Assembly (NCBI GenBank): GCA_902635865.1
Contig: CACPPD010000001.1
Location: forward strand, 1-64,000
Direction of reading: 5' to 3'
Length of the DNA stretch: 64,000 nucleotides
DNA from: an uncultured Pelagibacteraceae bacterium
GTDB lineage: Bacteria; Pseudomonadota; Alphaproteobacteria; Pelagibacterales; Pelagibacteraceae
The translations under genes were made by a program, and so were the position numbers. How positions within the stretch are numbered: position 1 is the first letter of the stretch; every line of letters begins with the position of its first letter. The notes below the pieces were generated by a model that had not been told where the DNA came from, did no database searches, and saw nothing but the letters and a program-made list of their open reading frames with translations. Below are positions 1 to 9,044 of this stretch, one piece after another.

Positions 1-27
1 TTATTATTTATTTATTTTTTAAATTTA

Positions 28-513
28 ATGGTTAAGATTAACAAAACAATTACCTTAAAATTAATTTTTTTAGTCAGCATTATTGCTTTATCTTCGGCAT
101 TTTTTATTGAATATGTTTTAGGTCATCAACCTTGTAACTTATGTATTTTAGAGAGAATTCCATACTTAATGGCTATAATAATTATTGTACTAAATTATAA
201 ATTTATTCATCTTGAAAAATATTTTATAATTTTGCTTATTTTAGTTTTTTTGGCAGCTACTATTTTATCTTTATATCATTTAGGTATCGAACAAGGTTTT
301 ATTGAAGAATCACTGGTTTGCGATTTAAAAAATGGCTCTAATTTACTATCAAAAGAGGACATATTGAAACAATTGCAAGAAAAATATGTAAGCTGCAAAG
401 ATGTTACATTTAAAATTTTAGGTTTATCGCTTACAAGTTACAATATTATAATATCAATATTAATAGTGTATTTTACAACAAGAGTTTATTTAAGTTATGA
501 CAACAATAAATAA
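28..513 (+). CDS. dsbB: Disulfide bond formation protein DsbB family
   Basis: Inner-membrane quinone-dependent oxidase that re-oxidises a periplasmic DsbA-type thiol oxidase. The 161-residue protein has four hydrophobic segments. A CxxC pair sits at residues 36-39 (HQPCNLC) and a second cysteine pair at about 98 and 123 in the later periplasmic loop, so all four redox cysteines of the family are present. The ATG start follows an A/T-rich leader at the window edge. Its end overlaps the start of coq7 by 17 bases, so the two are probably co-transcribed and translationally coupled; this pairing is also seen in other alphaproteobacteria (recalled, not checked). Confidence 0.9.
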   Translation: MVKINKTITLKLIFLVSIIALSSAFFIEYVLGHQPCNLCILERIPYLMAIIIIVLNYKFIHLEKYFIILLILVFLAATILSLYHLGIEQGFIEESLVCDLKNGSNLLSKEDILKQLQEKYVSCKDVTFKILGLSLTSYNIIISILIVYFTTRVYLSYDNNK

Positions 514-1030
514 AAAGAAAATAGAAGAATTTATTAGAGTTGATCATGCTGGAGAACGTGGTGCTGTTAAAATTTATGAAGGACAGCTACTTGCTCTAAA
601 CACATTGGTTAAAGATGAAGCTTTAAAAAAAATAATTGAAGAAATGAAAGTTCATGAAAAAGAGCATTCTGATTTTTTTGAAGAAGAAATTAAAAAAAGA
701 AATATAAAACCTACAAAATTTTTACCCTTATGGGATTTATTAGGTGTAGGATTAGGTTTTGGTTCAACTTTGCTTGGAAAGAAAGCAGCTATGCTTTGCA
801 CTGCTTCTGTTGAAGAAGTTATAGATGAACATTATTTAAACCAAATAAAACAACTTGATAAAAGTGAACCAAAACTTAAAAAAAAAATAATTAAATTTAG
901 AGAAGATGAATTAAGTCATAAAGATATTGCTTATGAAAAGGGTGCAACAAAAGAAGGTCCTTACTCTATATTAGATAAAATTATTAAAACTGGATCAAAA
1001 ATTGCAATAAATATTTCTGAAAAAATTTAA
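497..1030 (+). CDS. coq7: Demethoxyubiquinone hydroxylase Coq7
   Basis: Di-iron monooxygenase that hydroxylates demethoxyubiquinone late in ubiquinone synthesis, at the membrane. The 177-residue protein starts its ferritin-like fold with RVDHAGERGAVKIYEGQ (iron ligand Glu at about 20), continues with HEKEH (about 53-57, an ExxH ligand pair) and has a second ExxH (EDELSH) near residue 140. The ATG lies inside the 3' end of dsbB. The stop shares four bases with the stop of the convergent HNH gene. With ubiE and ubiB further on, three ubiquinone genes lie within 13 kb. Confidence 0.93.
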   Translation: MTTINKKKIEEFIRVDHAGERGAVKIYEGQLLALNTLVKDEALKKIIEEMKVHEKEHSDFFEEEIKKRNIKPTKFLPLWDLLGVGLGFGSTLLGKKAAMLCTASVEEVIDEHYLNQIKQLDKSEPKLKKKIIKFREDELSHKDIAYEKGATKEGPYSILDKIIKTGSKIAINISEKI

Positions 1031-1596
1031 GACTCTAGTTCTACATCCCAATATAGGTAATCCATCCAGCTTTTGTGTAAAAAATTTGGTGGGAAATTTT
1101 TACCATTTTTGTGTAGATCCTCTGTTGATGGTCGATAAGGGTACTGATGTAACTTCATCCCTGAATGTTTTAATAGTTTTCCACCCTTTTTTACATTACA
1201 TGCAGAACAAGCTGTTACAACATTATCCCAATTAGTTTCACCCCCTTTTGATCTAGGTAATAAATGATCAAAAGTTAACTCTTCATTGCTTCCACAATAT
1301 TGACAGGAAAATTTATCTCTTAAAAACACATTAAATCTTGTAAAACTTGGCTTACTTTGAGGAACAATATAATCCTTTAATGCGATAACACTTGGTAATT
1401 TCATATTAAATGATGGACTTCTTATAGTTCTATCATAATTACTAACAATAATAACTCGATCCAGAAAAACAGATTTAACTGTATCCTGCCATGACCACAA
1501 AGATAAAGGGTAGTAACTCAAAGGTCTATAGTCTGCATTGAGTACTAGCGCAGGGCACTTTTCTAATGAAACATTTTGTTCAATAAAGTTATTCAT
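1027..1596 (-). CDS. HNH endonuclease family protein
   Basis: A 189-residue protein with a clear HNH/McrA-type nuclease domain from about residue 98 to 140: a CxxC pair (CQYCG), the catalytic stretch LTFDHLLPRSKGG with Asp-His, then W-D-N and a second CxxC (CSAC), giving a structural zinc site of two cysteine pairs. The N-terminal 90 residues (LVLNADYRPLSYYPLS) match the widespread bacterial single-domain HNH protein of unknown cellular role. No restriction, toxin or phage genes are nearby, so a housekeeping DNA-processing role is more likely than defence. Convergent with coq7. Confidence 0.88.
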   Translation of the reverse strand: MNNFIEQNVSLEKCPALVLNADYRPLSYYPLSLWSWQDTVKSVFLDRVIIVSNYDRTIRSPSFNMKLPSVIALKDYIVPQSKPSFTRFNVFLRDKFSCQYCGSNEELTFDHLLPRSKGGETNWDNVVTACSACNVKKGGKLLKHSGMKLHQYPYRPSTEDLHKNGKNFPPNFLHKSWMDYLYWDVELES

Positions 1597-1644
1597 TGTT
1601 TTAAGTTTAACTTAGTTGAACAATTTTATCAATAATAAGAGATG

Positions 1645-2295
1645 TTAAATTTTTTTTAAAATAAAATTTAAAGCTGTACTTGATGCTTCAATAGGAATAT
1701 GATGATCACAATTTTTTATTAATAATGTATCAACTTTAACATTGTTTCTAATTAAAAAATCTTTTGCTTCCAGTAAATGGGTAGATGGGACAATTTGATC
1801 AGCTTCACCATGTATAAGTAATGTTTCAGTTTTATTTTTAATTCTATTTTTTAAATCATTTTGATTTATTATCTTTCCAGAAAAACCAACTATACATAAA
1901 AAATTTTCTTCAAATGTAAGACCAACATTTAAAGACATCATGCATCCTTGACTGAATCCTGATAAACATATTTGATTATTTGATAACTTGAACTCTTTTT
2001 TTATTTCATTAATAAATTTTTTTAAAACCTCTTCAGCCTTAATTGATTGCTGTAATATGTAATCAGAATCCTCTTTTGTTAAATCAAACCATTGATAACC
2101 GGAGGGATTTATAACACATGGCTCGTGACCATTAGGACAAATAAAGACTGTATTAGGCATATGTCTTTTCCAGTTTAAAGATAGCATGCTTATATCCTTT
2201 CCATCTCCTCCATAACCATGAAGCAAAATAATTGCATTTTTGATTTCAAGACCATTTTCTGGTTTAATAATTATGGAATCTAGGCAAAATGTCAT
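1645..2295 (-). CDS. Alpha/beta hydrolase, phospholipase/carboxylesterase family
   Basis: Cytosolic serine esterase of the carboxylesterase/YpfH type, 216 residues. The order of motifs is complete: LLHGYGGDG near the N-terminus (oxyanion region), nucleophile Ser in GFSQG at about 113-117, catalytic Asp in HGEADQIVP at about 165, and His in NCDHHIP near the C-terminus. No signal peptide is visible. The substrate cannot be read from sequence; family members cleave short acyl esters or lysophospholipids. It stands alone between the HNH gene and a divergent HIG1-domain gene. Confidence 0.85.
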   Translation of the reverse strand: MTFCLDSIIIKPENGLEIKNAIILLHGYGGDGKDISMLSLNWKRHMPNTVFICPNGHEPCVINPSGYQWFDLTKEDSDYILQQSIKAEEVLKKFINEIKKEFKLSNNQICLSGFSQGCMMSLNVGLTFEENFLCIVGFSGKIINQNDLKNRIKNKTETLLIHGEADQIVPSTHLLEAKDFLIRNNVKVDTLLIKNCDHHIPIEASSTALNFILKKI

Positions 2296-2345
2296 AGTAG
2301 ATAAATTATGTTTTTTATGTCAAAACACAATCTAAAATAAAAAAA

Positions 2346-2549
2346 ATGATTTCAGGAATATTAGTAAAAGTTTTATCAATTGCGCTTTTAATAGCTGTTG
2401 GAATAGTTTTAATTTTAGGTATAGGTACTCTTTTTAAGGGAGGAGAAACAAGTAAGAAATATTCAAATAAATTAATGCAGCTAAGAGTTATTTTGCAGTT
2501 TATTGCTATTATTGCTTTAGTTGGCTTTGCTTATTTTTTTAAAAATTAG
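2346..2549 (+). CDS. Small HIG1-domain (twin-transmembrane) protein
   Basis: A 67-residue protein made almost entirely of two membrane helices (about residues 5-27 and 47-65) separated by a short polar loop with GGETSKKYSNKLMQLRVILQ. The R-x3-Q of that loop fits the HIG1 motif found in proteins associated with respiratory cytochrome oxidase assembly. The role here is inferred from family membership only. It is divergent from the esterase, and its TAG stop overlaps the stop of the convergent thioredoxin gene by four bases (TTAG). Confidence 0.75.
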   Translation: MISGILVKVLSIALLIAVGIVLILGIGTLFKGGETSKKYSNKLMQLRVILQFIAIIALVGFAYFFKN

Positions 2550-3055
2550 TTATATTTTTTTATCCAATTAACAAAATTTTTATCTTCAAAATCTATTGAA
2601 CCCATTATTCTAGCAAATTCTTGGCCCTCTTTATTAATTAGTATTGATGTTGGGACACCTCTTAGAGAAAACTTTTTTGCTAATGTAGTAGGTGGATCAA
2701 AATAAGGTTCGAAGTTTTTAATGTTAAGATCTACAAAAAATTTATTAACTTTATCTAAAGTTTCTTTTCCAATATTAATTGGAAAAATTTTTATTTTGTC
2801 TAATTCTGGATTCGCTTGGAGTTTATCTAAAGATGGCATTTCTTCTTTACAAGGTTCACACCAGACCGCCCAAAAATTCAATATCAAAAAGTTACCCTTA
2901 TATTCATTAATATTAATTTTTTGATCATTTTTGTCTAAAAAAATAACATTATCATATGTTTTTGGTATTTTATGGATTACAATATTTTTAATACCGGGTA
3001 GCTCTTCAGCTACAACATTTGTTATCAAAAAAATAAATATTATTAAAAATCTCAT
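2546..3055 (-). CDS. TlpA-like periplasmic thioredoxin
   Basis: Periplasmic thiol-disulfide protein of the TlpA/ResA type, 169 residues. An N-terminal signal peptide (MRFLIIFIFLITNVVAEE) is followed by a thioredoxin fold with the redox centre WAVWCEPCKEEMPSL at about 62-76 and a cis-proline segment RGVPTSILINKEG at about 132. Such proteins reduce cytochrome c apoproteins or copper-site assembly factors; which one applies here is not visible. It is divergent from argH with a gap of 24 bases, an order (tlpA, argH, small lipoprotein, lysA) that I recall from other alphaproteobacteria. Confidence 0.87.
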   Translation of the reverse strand: MRFLIIFIFLITNVVAEELPGIKNIVIHKIPKTYDNVIFLDKNDQKININEYKGNFLILNFWAVWCEPCKEEMPSLDKLQANPELDKIKIFPINIGKETLDKVNKFFVDLNIKNFEPYFDPPTTLAKKFSLRGVPTSILINKEGQEFARIMGSIDFEDKNFVNWIKKYN

Positions 3056-3079
3056 GTTAAAAAGGTATAATTAAATATC

Positions 3080-4471
3080 ATGGCAAAAAATAAAAACAAC
3101 CAAGCAATCTGGAACACACGTATAAAAAAAAATACATCAAGTTTGTTTCAAAAAGTGGGTAATTCAATAGATATTGATAAAAGACTCTATAAAGAAGACA
3201 TCCAGGGGTCAATTGCTCATGTTGAAATGCTTTTTAAACAAAAAGTAATTTCATTTAAAATAAAAAATAAAATTATTTATGGACTAGTAAAAATTGAAAA
3301 GGAAATCACAAGAAATAAATTTGAGTTTAGTAAAAAATATGAAGATATTCATATGAATATCGAGAAGAGACTTTTTCAAATTATAGGTGAAGAAGCTGGC
3401 TATGTTCACACTGCAAGATCAAGAAATGATCAAGTAATTACTGATTTCAAAATTTGGATGAAAAATTCAACCAACGAAATAAATAATAATATTAATAAAG
3501 TTATTAAGAGTACAATCAAGTTAGCTGAAAAAAATGTTGAGACCATCATGCCTGGATTTACTCATCTTAAAAATGCTCAAGCTATCTCTTTTGCACATTA
3601 TTTAATGTCTTATGTAGAAATGTTTAATAGGGACAAAAAGAGATTTTCCAATAATTTAGATAGCTTAAATGAAAATCCCTTAGGTGTTGCAGCTTTAGCA
3701 GGAACATCATTTAATATAGATAGAAATTATACAACCAAAAAACTTGGTTTTAAAATACCTACAAAAAATTCTATTGATACAGTTTCGGATAGAGATTTTG
3801 TTTTAGATTTTTTATACGCTTCATCTGTGTGTGCTATGCATATTTCTAGAATTGCTGAAGAGTTAATTATTTGGAATTCTGATGGTTTCAACTTGATCAA
3901 TTTATCTGATAAAGTTGTCACTGGATCATCGATAATGCCACAAAAGAAAAATCCTGATCTTTTAGAGTACCTACGTGGAAAATCAGGAAGCATTTATGGA
4001 AATTTATTTTCAATGCTTACAATTTTAAAAGGCTTACCATTATCTTATTTTAAAGATTTGCAAGACGATAAGGAAATTGTTTTTAAATCTAACGACAATC
4101 TAAATAATTGTTTAAAAATTTTCGACGAAATACTGAAAAATTGTAATCCAAATAAGAATAAAATGTTAGAACTTGCTAATTTTGGATACATTACAGCAAC
4201 TGATTTAGCTGACTATCTTGTGAAAAATCACTCAATGTCTTTTAGAAAAGCATATCAAAAAACTGCTGCTGTGGTTAATTTTGCTGAAAAAAGAAAAAAG
4301 AAGTTAAATGAATTAACTTTAGACGAGTTAAAAAAAATTGAACCTAAACTTAAAGAAGATGTATTAAAAGTATTTAATTTAAAATACTCAATTAATTCCA
4401 AAAAATCCTATGGTGGAACTTCTTTTGATAATATTAAAAAAATGATAATGAAATATAAAAAAGAAAAATGA
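3080..4471 (+). CDS. argH: Argininosuccinate lyase
   Basis: Cleaves argininosuccinate to arginine and fumarate, the last step of arginine synthesis. The 463-residue length is normal for the family. The fumarase/aspartase superfamily signature GSSIMPQKKNPD is at about residues 277-288, with HTARSRNDQV near 112 and GFTHLKNAQ near 159. The TGA stop overlaps the ATG of the small lipoprotein gene (ATGA), so argH, the lipoprotein gene and lysA form a coupled operon. Confidence 0.97.
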   Translation: MAKNKNNQAIWNTRIKKNTSSLFQKVGNSIDIDKRLYKEDIQGSIAHVEMLFKQKVISFKIKNKIIYGLVKIEKEITRNKFEFSKKYEDIHMNIEKRLFQIIGEEAGYVHTARSRNDQVITDFKIWMKNSTNEINNNINKVIKSTIKLAEKNVETIMPGFTHLKNAQAISFAHYLMSYVEMFNRDKKRFSNNLDSLNENPLGVAALAGTSFNIDRNYTTKKLGFKIPTKNSIDTVSDRDFVLDFLYASSVCAMHISRIAEELIIWNSDGFNLINLSDKVVTGSSIMPQKKNPDLLEYLRGKSGSIYGNLFSMLTILKGLPLSYFKDLQDDKEIVFKSNDNLNNCLKIFDEILKNCNPNKNKMLELANFGYITATDLADYLVKNHSMSFRKAYQKTAAVVNFAEKRKKKLNELTLDELKKIEPKLKEDVLKVFNLKYSINSKKSYGGTSFDNIKKMIMKYKKEK

Positions 4472-4599
4472 TTAAAAAATTCATAATAATTATATTATTA
4501 TTAAGTTCAGTTATTTCTTGTGGAAAGAAAGGTGATCCTAAATACGTAGATCCAGATAAAAAAGTAGAAATAAAAGAAGTTTCAATTAACTTAACTTAA
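4468..4599 (+). CDS. Tiny LptM/YifL-like lipoprotein
   Basis: A 43-residue product, easy to miss by length cut-offs. It has a Lys-Lys start, a hydrophobic stretch of about 12 residues and a lipobox SSVISC with the lipidated Cys at residue 18. CGKKGDPKYVDPDKK follows, which is the CGxKGPxxxP pattern of the YifL/LptM lipoproteins. E. coli LptM assists maturation of the LptDE lipopolysaccharide translocon and lies next to dapF; here the gene sits directly before lysA, another lysine-pathway gene. Its ATG overlaps the argH stop (ATGA) and its TAA overlaps the lysA ATG (TAATG), strong evidence that it is translated. The function is inferred. Confidence 0.8.
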   Translation: MIKKFIIIILLLSSVISCGKKGDPKYVDPDKKVEIKEVSINLT

Positions 4600-5813
4600 T
4601 GAAATACATAAATAGAAAATTAACAATAGAAAAAATTAGTCTCGAAAATATTGCAAATAAATTTGGAACTCCATTTTATTCTTATTCTTATTCTAAATTA
4701 AAAGAAAATATTAATAATTTTAAAAAAAGCTTTAGATCTTTTTCACCACTTATCTGCTTTGCAGTCAAATCCAACACAAATGTTAATATAATTCGGGAAA
4801 TCAAAAAACTTGGATTGGGTGCTGATGTTGTTTCCAAAGGAGAACTAATGATGGCATTGAAAGCAGGTGTAAATCCAAACAAAATAGTATTTTCTGGTGT
4901 TGGTAAAACAACAAGTGAAATCAGCTTTGCTATTGATAAAAAAATTTTACTTATTAACGCAGAGTCTTTAAGTGAAATAAAAGAAATAGACCGAATAACA
5001 AAGTCAAAAAATAAAAGAGTAAAAATTGGTGTAAGACTAAACCCAAATACAGATGCAAAAACGTTAAGTCAAATATCCACTGGAAAAAAAGGAAATAAAT
5101 TTGGTGTAAATAAAAATACATTTTATGAAATTTTAAATTATTGTAAAAGTTCAAAAAATATTGATTTAAAATGTCTAAGCGTTCATATAGGCAGTCAAAT
5201 TTTAGACCATAGACCTTATGAAAAAATGCTTGAAGCAGTCAGTCAAATTCTCAATAAAACAAATCATAAATTTGAATTTATAGATTTAGGTGGAGGTATG
5301 GGCATTACTTACACTGATAAAAATAAAAAACTAAATTATAAAAAATACAACACAGCTATTCTTAAATTTTTAAGAAAACATAAAGTTAAAATTATATTTG
5401 AGCCAGGTAGATCAATTATTGGAAATACAGGGACATTAGTATCAAAAATAATATATATAAAAGATAGTGGAAGTAAAAAATTTATAATTTTAGATGCCGC
5501 AATGAACGATTTAATGAGACCTGCTTTGTACGGTGCGTTTCATAAAACCTTACCTGTTACAAAATCTAATAAAACCTCAAAAAAACCATATGAATTTGTA
5601 GGTCCTATTTGTGAAAGTACGGATAAATTTATTACATTAAAAAAATTTCAGGTGTTAAATGAAAAAGATTTAATAGCAATATGTGATGTGGGAGCTTATG
5701 GAATGTCACTTAGCTCAAATTATAATCTAAGACCTAAACCAATAGAATTATTGATAAAGGGATCAAAAATTAAAGTAATAAGAAAAAGACAAAAGCATAA
5801 AGACATAATTTAG
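4599..5813 (+). CDS. lysA: Diaminopimelate decarboxylase
   Basis: PLP enzyme that decarboxylates meso-diaminopimelate to lysine. At 404 residues it is slightly short of typical LysA. The PLP lysine lies in FAVKSN at about 53-58. HIGSQ at about 197 and GGGMGITY at about 230 belong to the phosphate-binding region, EPGRSIIG is near 270, and CESTD and CDVGAYGMS sit in the C-terminal barrel. It overlaps the stop of the lipoprotein gene. dapB at about 50.6 kb belongs to the same pathway. Confidence 0.96.
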   Translation: MKYINRKLTIEKISLENIANKFGTPFYSYSYSKLKENINNFKKSFRSFSPLICFAVKSNTNVNIIREIKKLGLGADVVSKGELMMALKAGVNPNKIVFSGVGKTTSEISFAIDKKILLINAESLSEIKEIDRITKSKNKRVKIGVRLNPNTDAKTLSQISTGKKGNKFGVNKNTFYEILNYCKSSKNIDLKCLSVHIGSQILDHRPYEKMLEAVSQILNKTNHKFEFIDLGGGMGITYTDKNKKLNYKKYNTAILKFLRKHKVKIIFEPGRSIIGNTGTLVSKIIYIKDSGSKKFIILDAAMNDLMRPALYGAFHKTLPVTKSNKTSKKPYEFVGPICESTDKFITLKKFQVLNEKDLIAICDVGAYGMSLSSNYNLRPKPIELLIKGSKIKVIRKRQKHKDII

Positions 5814-5825
5814 CTTTTGACAAAA

Positions 5826-6527
5826 ATGATAAGAAATTTTTTATTTTCAATATTATTTTTTACTGGAATTATTTTAATTTCGATAATTTTTTTACCGTCA
5901 TTTTTTTTACCGAAAAAGGTTGTTTTGATAGGAGGAAAATTGATGGGACATTGGGCTAGTTTTTGTTTAAAGCTTGTTCTTTCAATAAAAATTTCAATTA
6001 AAGGAAGGGAAAATATTATTAATGATAAAAAATTTTTTATAGCAGCATCCCATCAATCAATGTTTGAAACTTTTTATTTACAGACAATCTTTAACTCACC
6101 TGTATTTATTCTCAAAAAAGAATTATTATCAATTCCAATATTTGGTTGGTACTTAAAAAAAATAGGATCAATTTCAATTAAAAGAGACAAAGTTACAAAA
6201 GACAATTTAGGTTTTTTTGATGATATTTCAAAATTAATGGCTACTTCAAATAGACCTTTAATTATTTTTCCCCAGGGAACCAGAGTTCTTCCAGACGAAA
6301 GACCACCTTTCAAAAAAGGTGCTTCGAGAATTTATGAAGAGCTAAATATTTCTTGTCAACCTGTAGCAATTAACTCTGGATATGTGTGGCCCAAAAGAGG
6401 TAATAAGAAATCTAATAAAACAATTACAATCTCTATTATGAAGCCAATTCCTTCTGGATTAACAAAAGAAAATTTTATTCAAATTCTTGAAAAAAATATC
6501 TATTCAGAGTTAGACTTAATTAATTAG
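5826..6527 (+). CDS. plsC: 1-acyl-sn-glycerol-3-phosphate acyltransferase
   Basis: Makes phosphatidic acid from lysophosphatidic acid at the inner membrane. The 233-residue protein has an N-terminal membrane helix. The acyltransferase motifs are SHQSMFET (an HX4E form of the usual HX4D), the substrate-binding block FPQGTR (usually FPEGTR) and a later VAINSGYVWPKRG. I chose the ATG at 5826; a TTG nine bases upstream at 5817 is in frame and also possible. It follows lysA closely and its stop overlaps that of dnaN by four bases (TTAG). Confidence 0.92.
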   Translation: MIRNFLFSILFFTGIILISIIFLPSFFLPKKVVLIGGKLMGHWASFCLKLVLSIKISIKGRENIINDKKFFIAASHQSMFETFYLQTIFNSPVFILKKELLSIPIFGWYLKKIGSISIKRDKVTKDNLGFFDDISKLMATSNRPLIIFPQGTRVLPDERPPFKKGASRIYEELNISCQPVAINSGYVWPKRGNKKSNKTITISIMKPIPSGLTKENFIQILEKNIYSELDLIN

Positions 6528-7636
6528 CCCTTCATAGGCATAACAACAAAAATACTATCAAAATCACTCGGATCTTTTATTAAAGCTGGTGAGCCAGTAT
6601 CATTAAAAAAAATTTCAACTCTATCTCCATCTAACTGTGAAGCAACATCTATCAAATATCTTGAATTAAAACTTATCTCTAAATCATGGTCAAAATTAAC
6701 ACTTAAAGTTTCTTTACCATCACCACTGTTAGTATTATTTACGGACAGATCTAAAGTATCTTTAGATAAATTAAATTTTACACCATCTTTTTTATCTAAT
6801 GAAACCGAAGCGACTCTATCAACAGAATTTAAAAATAGTTTTAAATCTAGTTCTAATTTTTTTTGATTATTTTTGGGTATAACTTGAATATAGTTAGGAA
6901 ATTTTCCATCAATAAGTTTTGAAATTAAAATACTATTATTTAATTCAAATTTTATTTTTGCTTTCACATTTGAAACTTTTACATTTCCATCATAACTATC
7001 TAATAAAGAACAAAGTTGAAAAATTGTTTTTTTAGGTAAAATTATTGGATCAAAATCAATTTTTTCGTCTAATCTAATTTTTGAAATAGACATTCTATGA
7101 CTATCTGTTGCAACTGCTGTTAAATAATTTTTATCCTCAAACTCTGTTTGATGAAGATATATACCACTTAAATAGTGTCTCGTTTCATCATTAGAAACAG
7201 AAAATTTACACTTATTTAATAATTTAAGAAGTTGTTTTGATTTAATTATAAATTCATTCTGATTAAAATTTTCATCTGTTAAGGGAAACTCTGAAGCGCT
7301 TATACAATTTAAATTAAAAATAGACTTTTCAGATTCTACTTGTAACTTGCTTATATCAGTTAAGGATAAATTAATTTTTTTCCCTGAATTAAATTTTCTG
7401 ATAATATCGTACATTATTGAGGATGTTGTTGTTGTTTTACCTTCTTCTAAAATTTCAACATTTTTTAATTGATGTATAAATATTAAATCTAGATCGGTTG
7501 CAGTGATTGTAAGTTTTGAATTACTTGCATCGAGTAAAATATTTGAAAGAATGGGAAGTGTGCTTCTCTTCTCAATAACACCCTGACAATAATTTAATGC
7601 TTGCTGAAGGTCTTGTTGATTAACGTTAAATTTCAT
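6524..7636 (-). CDS. dnaN: DNA polymerase III beta subunit (sliding clamp)
   Basis: Ring-shaped processivity clamp of the replicase, 370 residues, the usual length. The start MKFNVNQQDLQQAL and KRSTLPILSNILLDA at about 24-38 are typical, as is the C-terminal VMPMKG, which matches the conserved V-P-M-R end that forms part of the protein-binding pocket. It overlaps the end of dnaA by 11 bases and is co-directional, so dnaA-dnaN form an operon. This ancestral order is broken up in many other alphaproteobacteria. Confidence 0.97.
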   Translation of the reverse strand: MKFNVNQQDLQQALNYCQGVIEKRSTLPILSNILLDASNSKLTITATDLDLIFIHQLKNVEILEEGKTTTTSSIMYDIIRKFNSGKKINLSLTDISKLQVESEKSIFNLNCISASEFPLTDENFNQNEFIIKSKQLLKLLNKCKFSVSNDETRHYLSGIYLHQTEFEDKNYLTAVATDSHRMSISKIRLDEKIDFDPIILPKKTIFQLCSLLDSYDGNVKVSNVKAKIKFELNNSILISKLIDGKFPNYIQVIPKNNQKKLELDLKLFLNSVDRVASVSLDKKDGVKFNLSKDTLDLSVNNTNSGDGKETLSVNFDHDLEISFNSRYLIDVASQLDGDRVEIFFNDTGSPALIKDPSDFDSIFVVMPMKG

Positions 7637-9044
7637 TTTCTTTATTATTATATAAAATCTGGTTTTTTAATTTATTTATATTATCAACCATCTCAGGGTC
7701 TTTTTCTTTTATCTTTTCAATAGTTTTTACTGAATGAATTATTGTTGTATGGTCTCGGTTAGAAAATTCTCTTCCAATTTCAGGTAGTGATTTAGAAGTC
7801 AAAATTTTAGTTAAATATATTGCCGTTTGTCTAGGTCTTACTAAATATCTTGATCTTCTAGATGATAACATTTCATTTTTGCTAATTTTGAAAAACTTAC
7901 AAACAATTGTCTGAATTAGATCTATCGTAACCTTATTTTCTGCTAAATTTAATAAGTCTTTTAAAACTACTTTAGTTTCTGAAAGATTTGGGTCTTTATT
8001 GTAAATTCTTGAAAATGAAATAACTCTGTTTATTGCACCAACTAGTTCCCTTACACTTCCAGTTATTTCATTACTTATAAAATCTTGAATTTCTCTAGAA
8101 ACTTGTAATTGTTGAGAATATAAAGCATTTAATTCTTCAGTTTTTTTTTCAACTATTTTTTTTCTTAGCTCAAGGTCTGGCTTTTGAATATCAACAACTA
8201 ATCCGCCAGAAAATCTTGATTTAATTCTTTCTTGAATTCTTGATAATTTATTTGGTGCTCTATCAGCTGATACAATTATTTGAGATCCCTTATCAAGTAA
8301 TGCATTAAATGTATGAAAGAACTCCTCCTGCATAGCTTCTTTTCCACTTATAAACTGGATATCATCGATTAATAAAATATCTGTATTTCTAAAATATTCT
8401 TTAAACTTAACCATATCGTTTGATTTAATCGATTTTACAAACTGGTACATAAAACGTTCAGCAGAAATAAACATTACTTTATTATTTTTTTTAAGCTCTA
8501 AACCTATTGAATTTAATAAGTGAGTTTTTCCCATTCCAACACCACCATAAATATAAAGAGGATTATAATGAGATATATTTTCTGAAACTTTTAAAGAAGC
8601 TTCGTAAGCTAATTTGTTACTTGAACCCGTTATAAAATTATCAAATCTTTTATTTGGATCAATTCGATTATATTGAAGGTAAGAGTCTTTTATAAATGAA
8701 ACATTTTCATTGGTATTGTTCTCATTAATATTATTTTCCTTTAAAGTGATATCTTGAGCTTTTTCAACTATTTTGAACTCAATTCTAATAATTTCTTTTT
8801 TATATACTTTAATTATCTGTAATATTTGGTCTAGATACCTTGATGTAATCCAATCTCTAATAAATCTTGTTGGAACTGATAATAGTAAATAATTATTGAA
8901 TTCCTCTACAAAAGAAATCTTTTTTAACCAACTCTCATAAACTTCTAAGCCTAGTTTATTTTTCATTTCATTCTGCACTTGATTCCATTCAAAGCCCTCA
9001 GAAGAAAAATTGTTAGTATTTTTGGTATTTATTAATTTATTCAT
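7626..9044 (-). CDS. dnaA: Chromosomal replication initiator DnaA
   Basis: AAA+ ATPase that binds DnaA boxes and melts the origin; 472 residues. Domain I (about 15-90) is followed by an Asn-rich linker, the AAA+ domain with Walker A GGVGMGKTHLL (about 167-177), Walker B ILLIDDIQF (about 228) and sensor regions, and a C-terminal DNA-binding helix-turn-helix ending with FSNRDHTTIIHSVKTIEK, the DnaA signature that reads box sequence. The ATG at 9044 has no strong Shine-Dalgarno. The 310 bases upstream are gene-free. Confidence 0.98.
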   Translation of the reverse strand: MNKLINTKNTNNFSSEGFEWNQVQNEMKNKLGLEVYESWLKKISFVEEFNNYLLLSVPTRFIRDWITSRYLDQILQIIKVYKKEIIRIEFKIVEKAQDITLKENNINENNTNENVSFIKDSYLQYNRIDPNKRFDNFITGSSNKLAYEASLKVSENISHYNPLYIYGGVGMGKTHLLNSIGLELKKNNKVMFISAERFMYQFVKSIKSNDMVKFKEYFRNTDILLIDDIQFISGKEAMQEEFFHTFNALLDKGSQIIVSADRAPNKLSRIQERIKSRFSGGLVVDIQKPDLELRKKIVEKKTEELNALYSQQLQVSREIQDFISNEITGSVRELVGAINRVISFSRIYNKDPNLSETKVVLKDLLNLAENKVTIDLIQTIVCKFFKISKNEMLSSRRSRYLVRPRQTAIYLTKILTSKSLPEIGREFSNRDHTTIIHSVKTIEKIKEKDPEMVDNINKLKNQILYNNKENEI

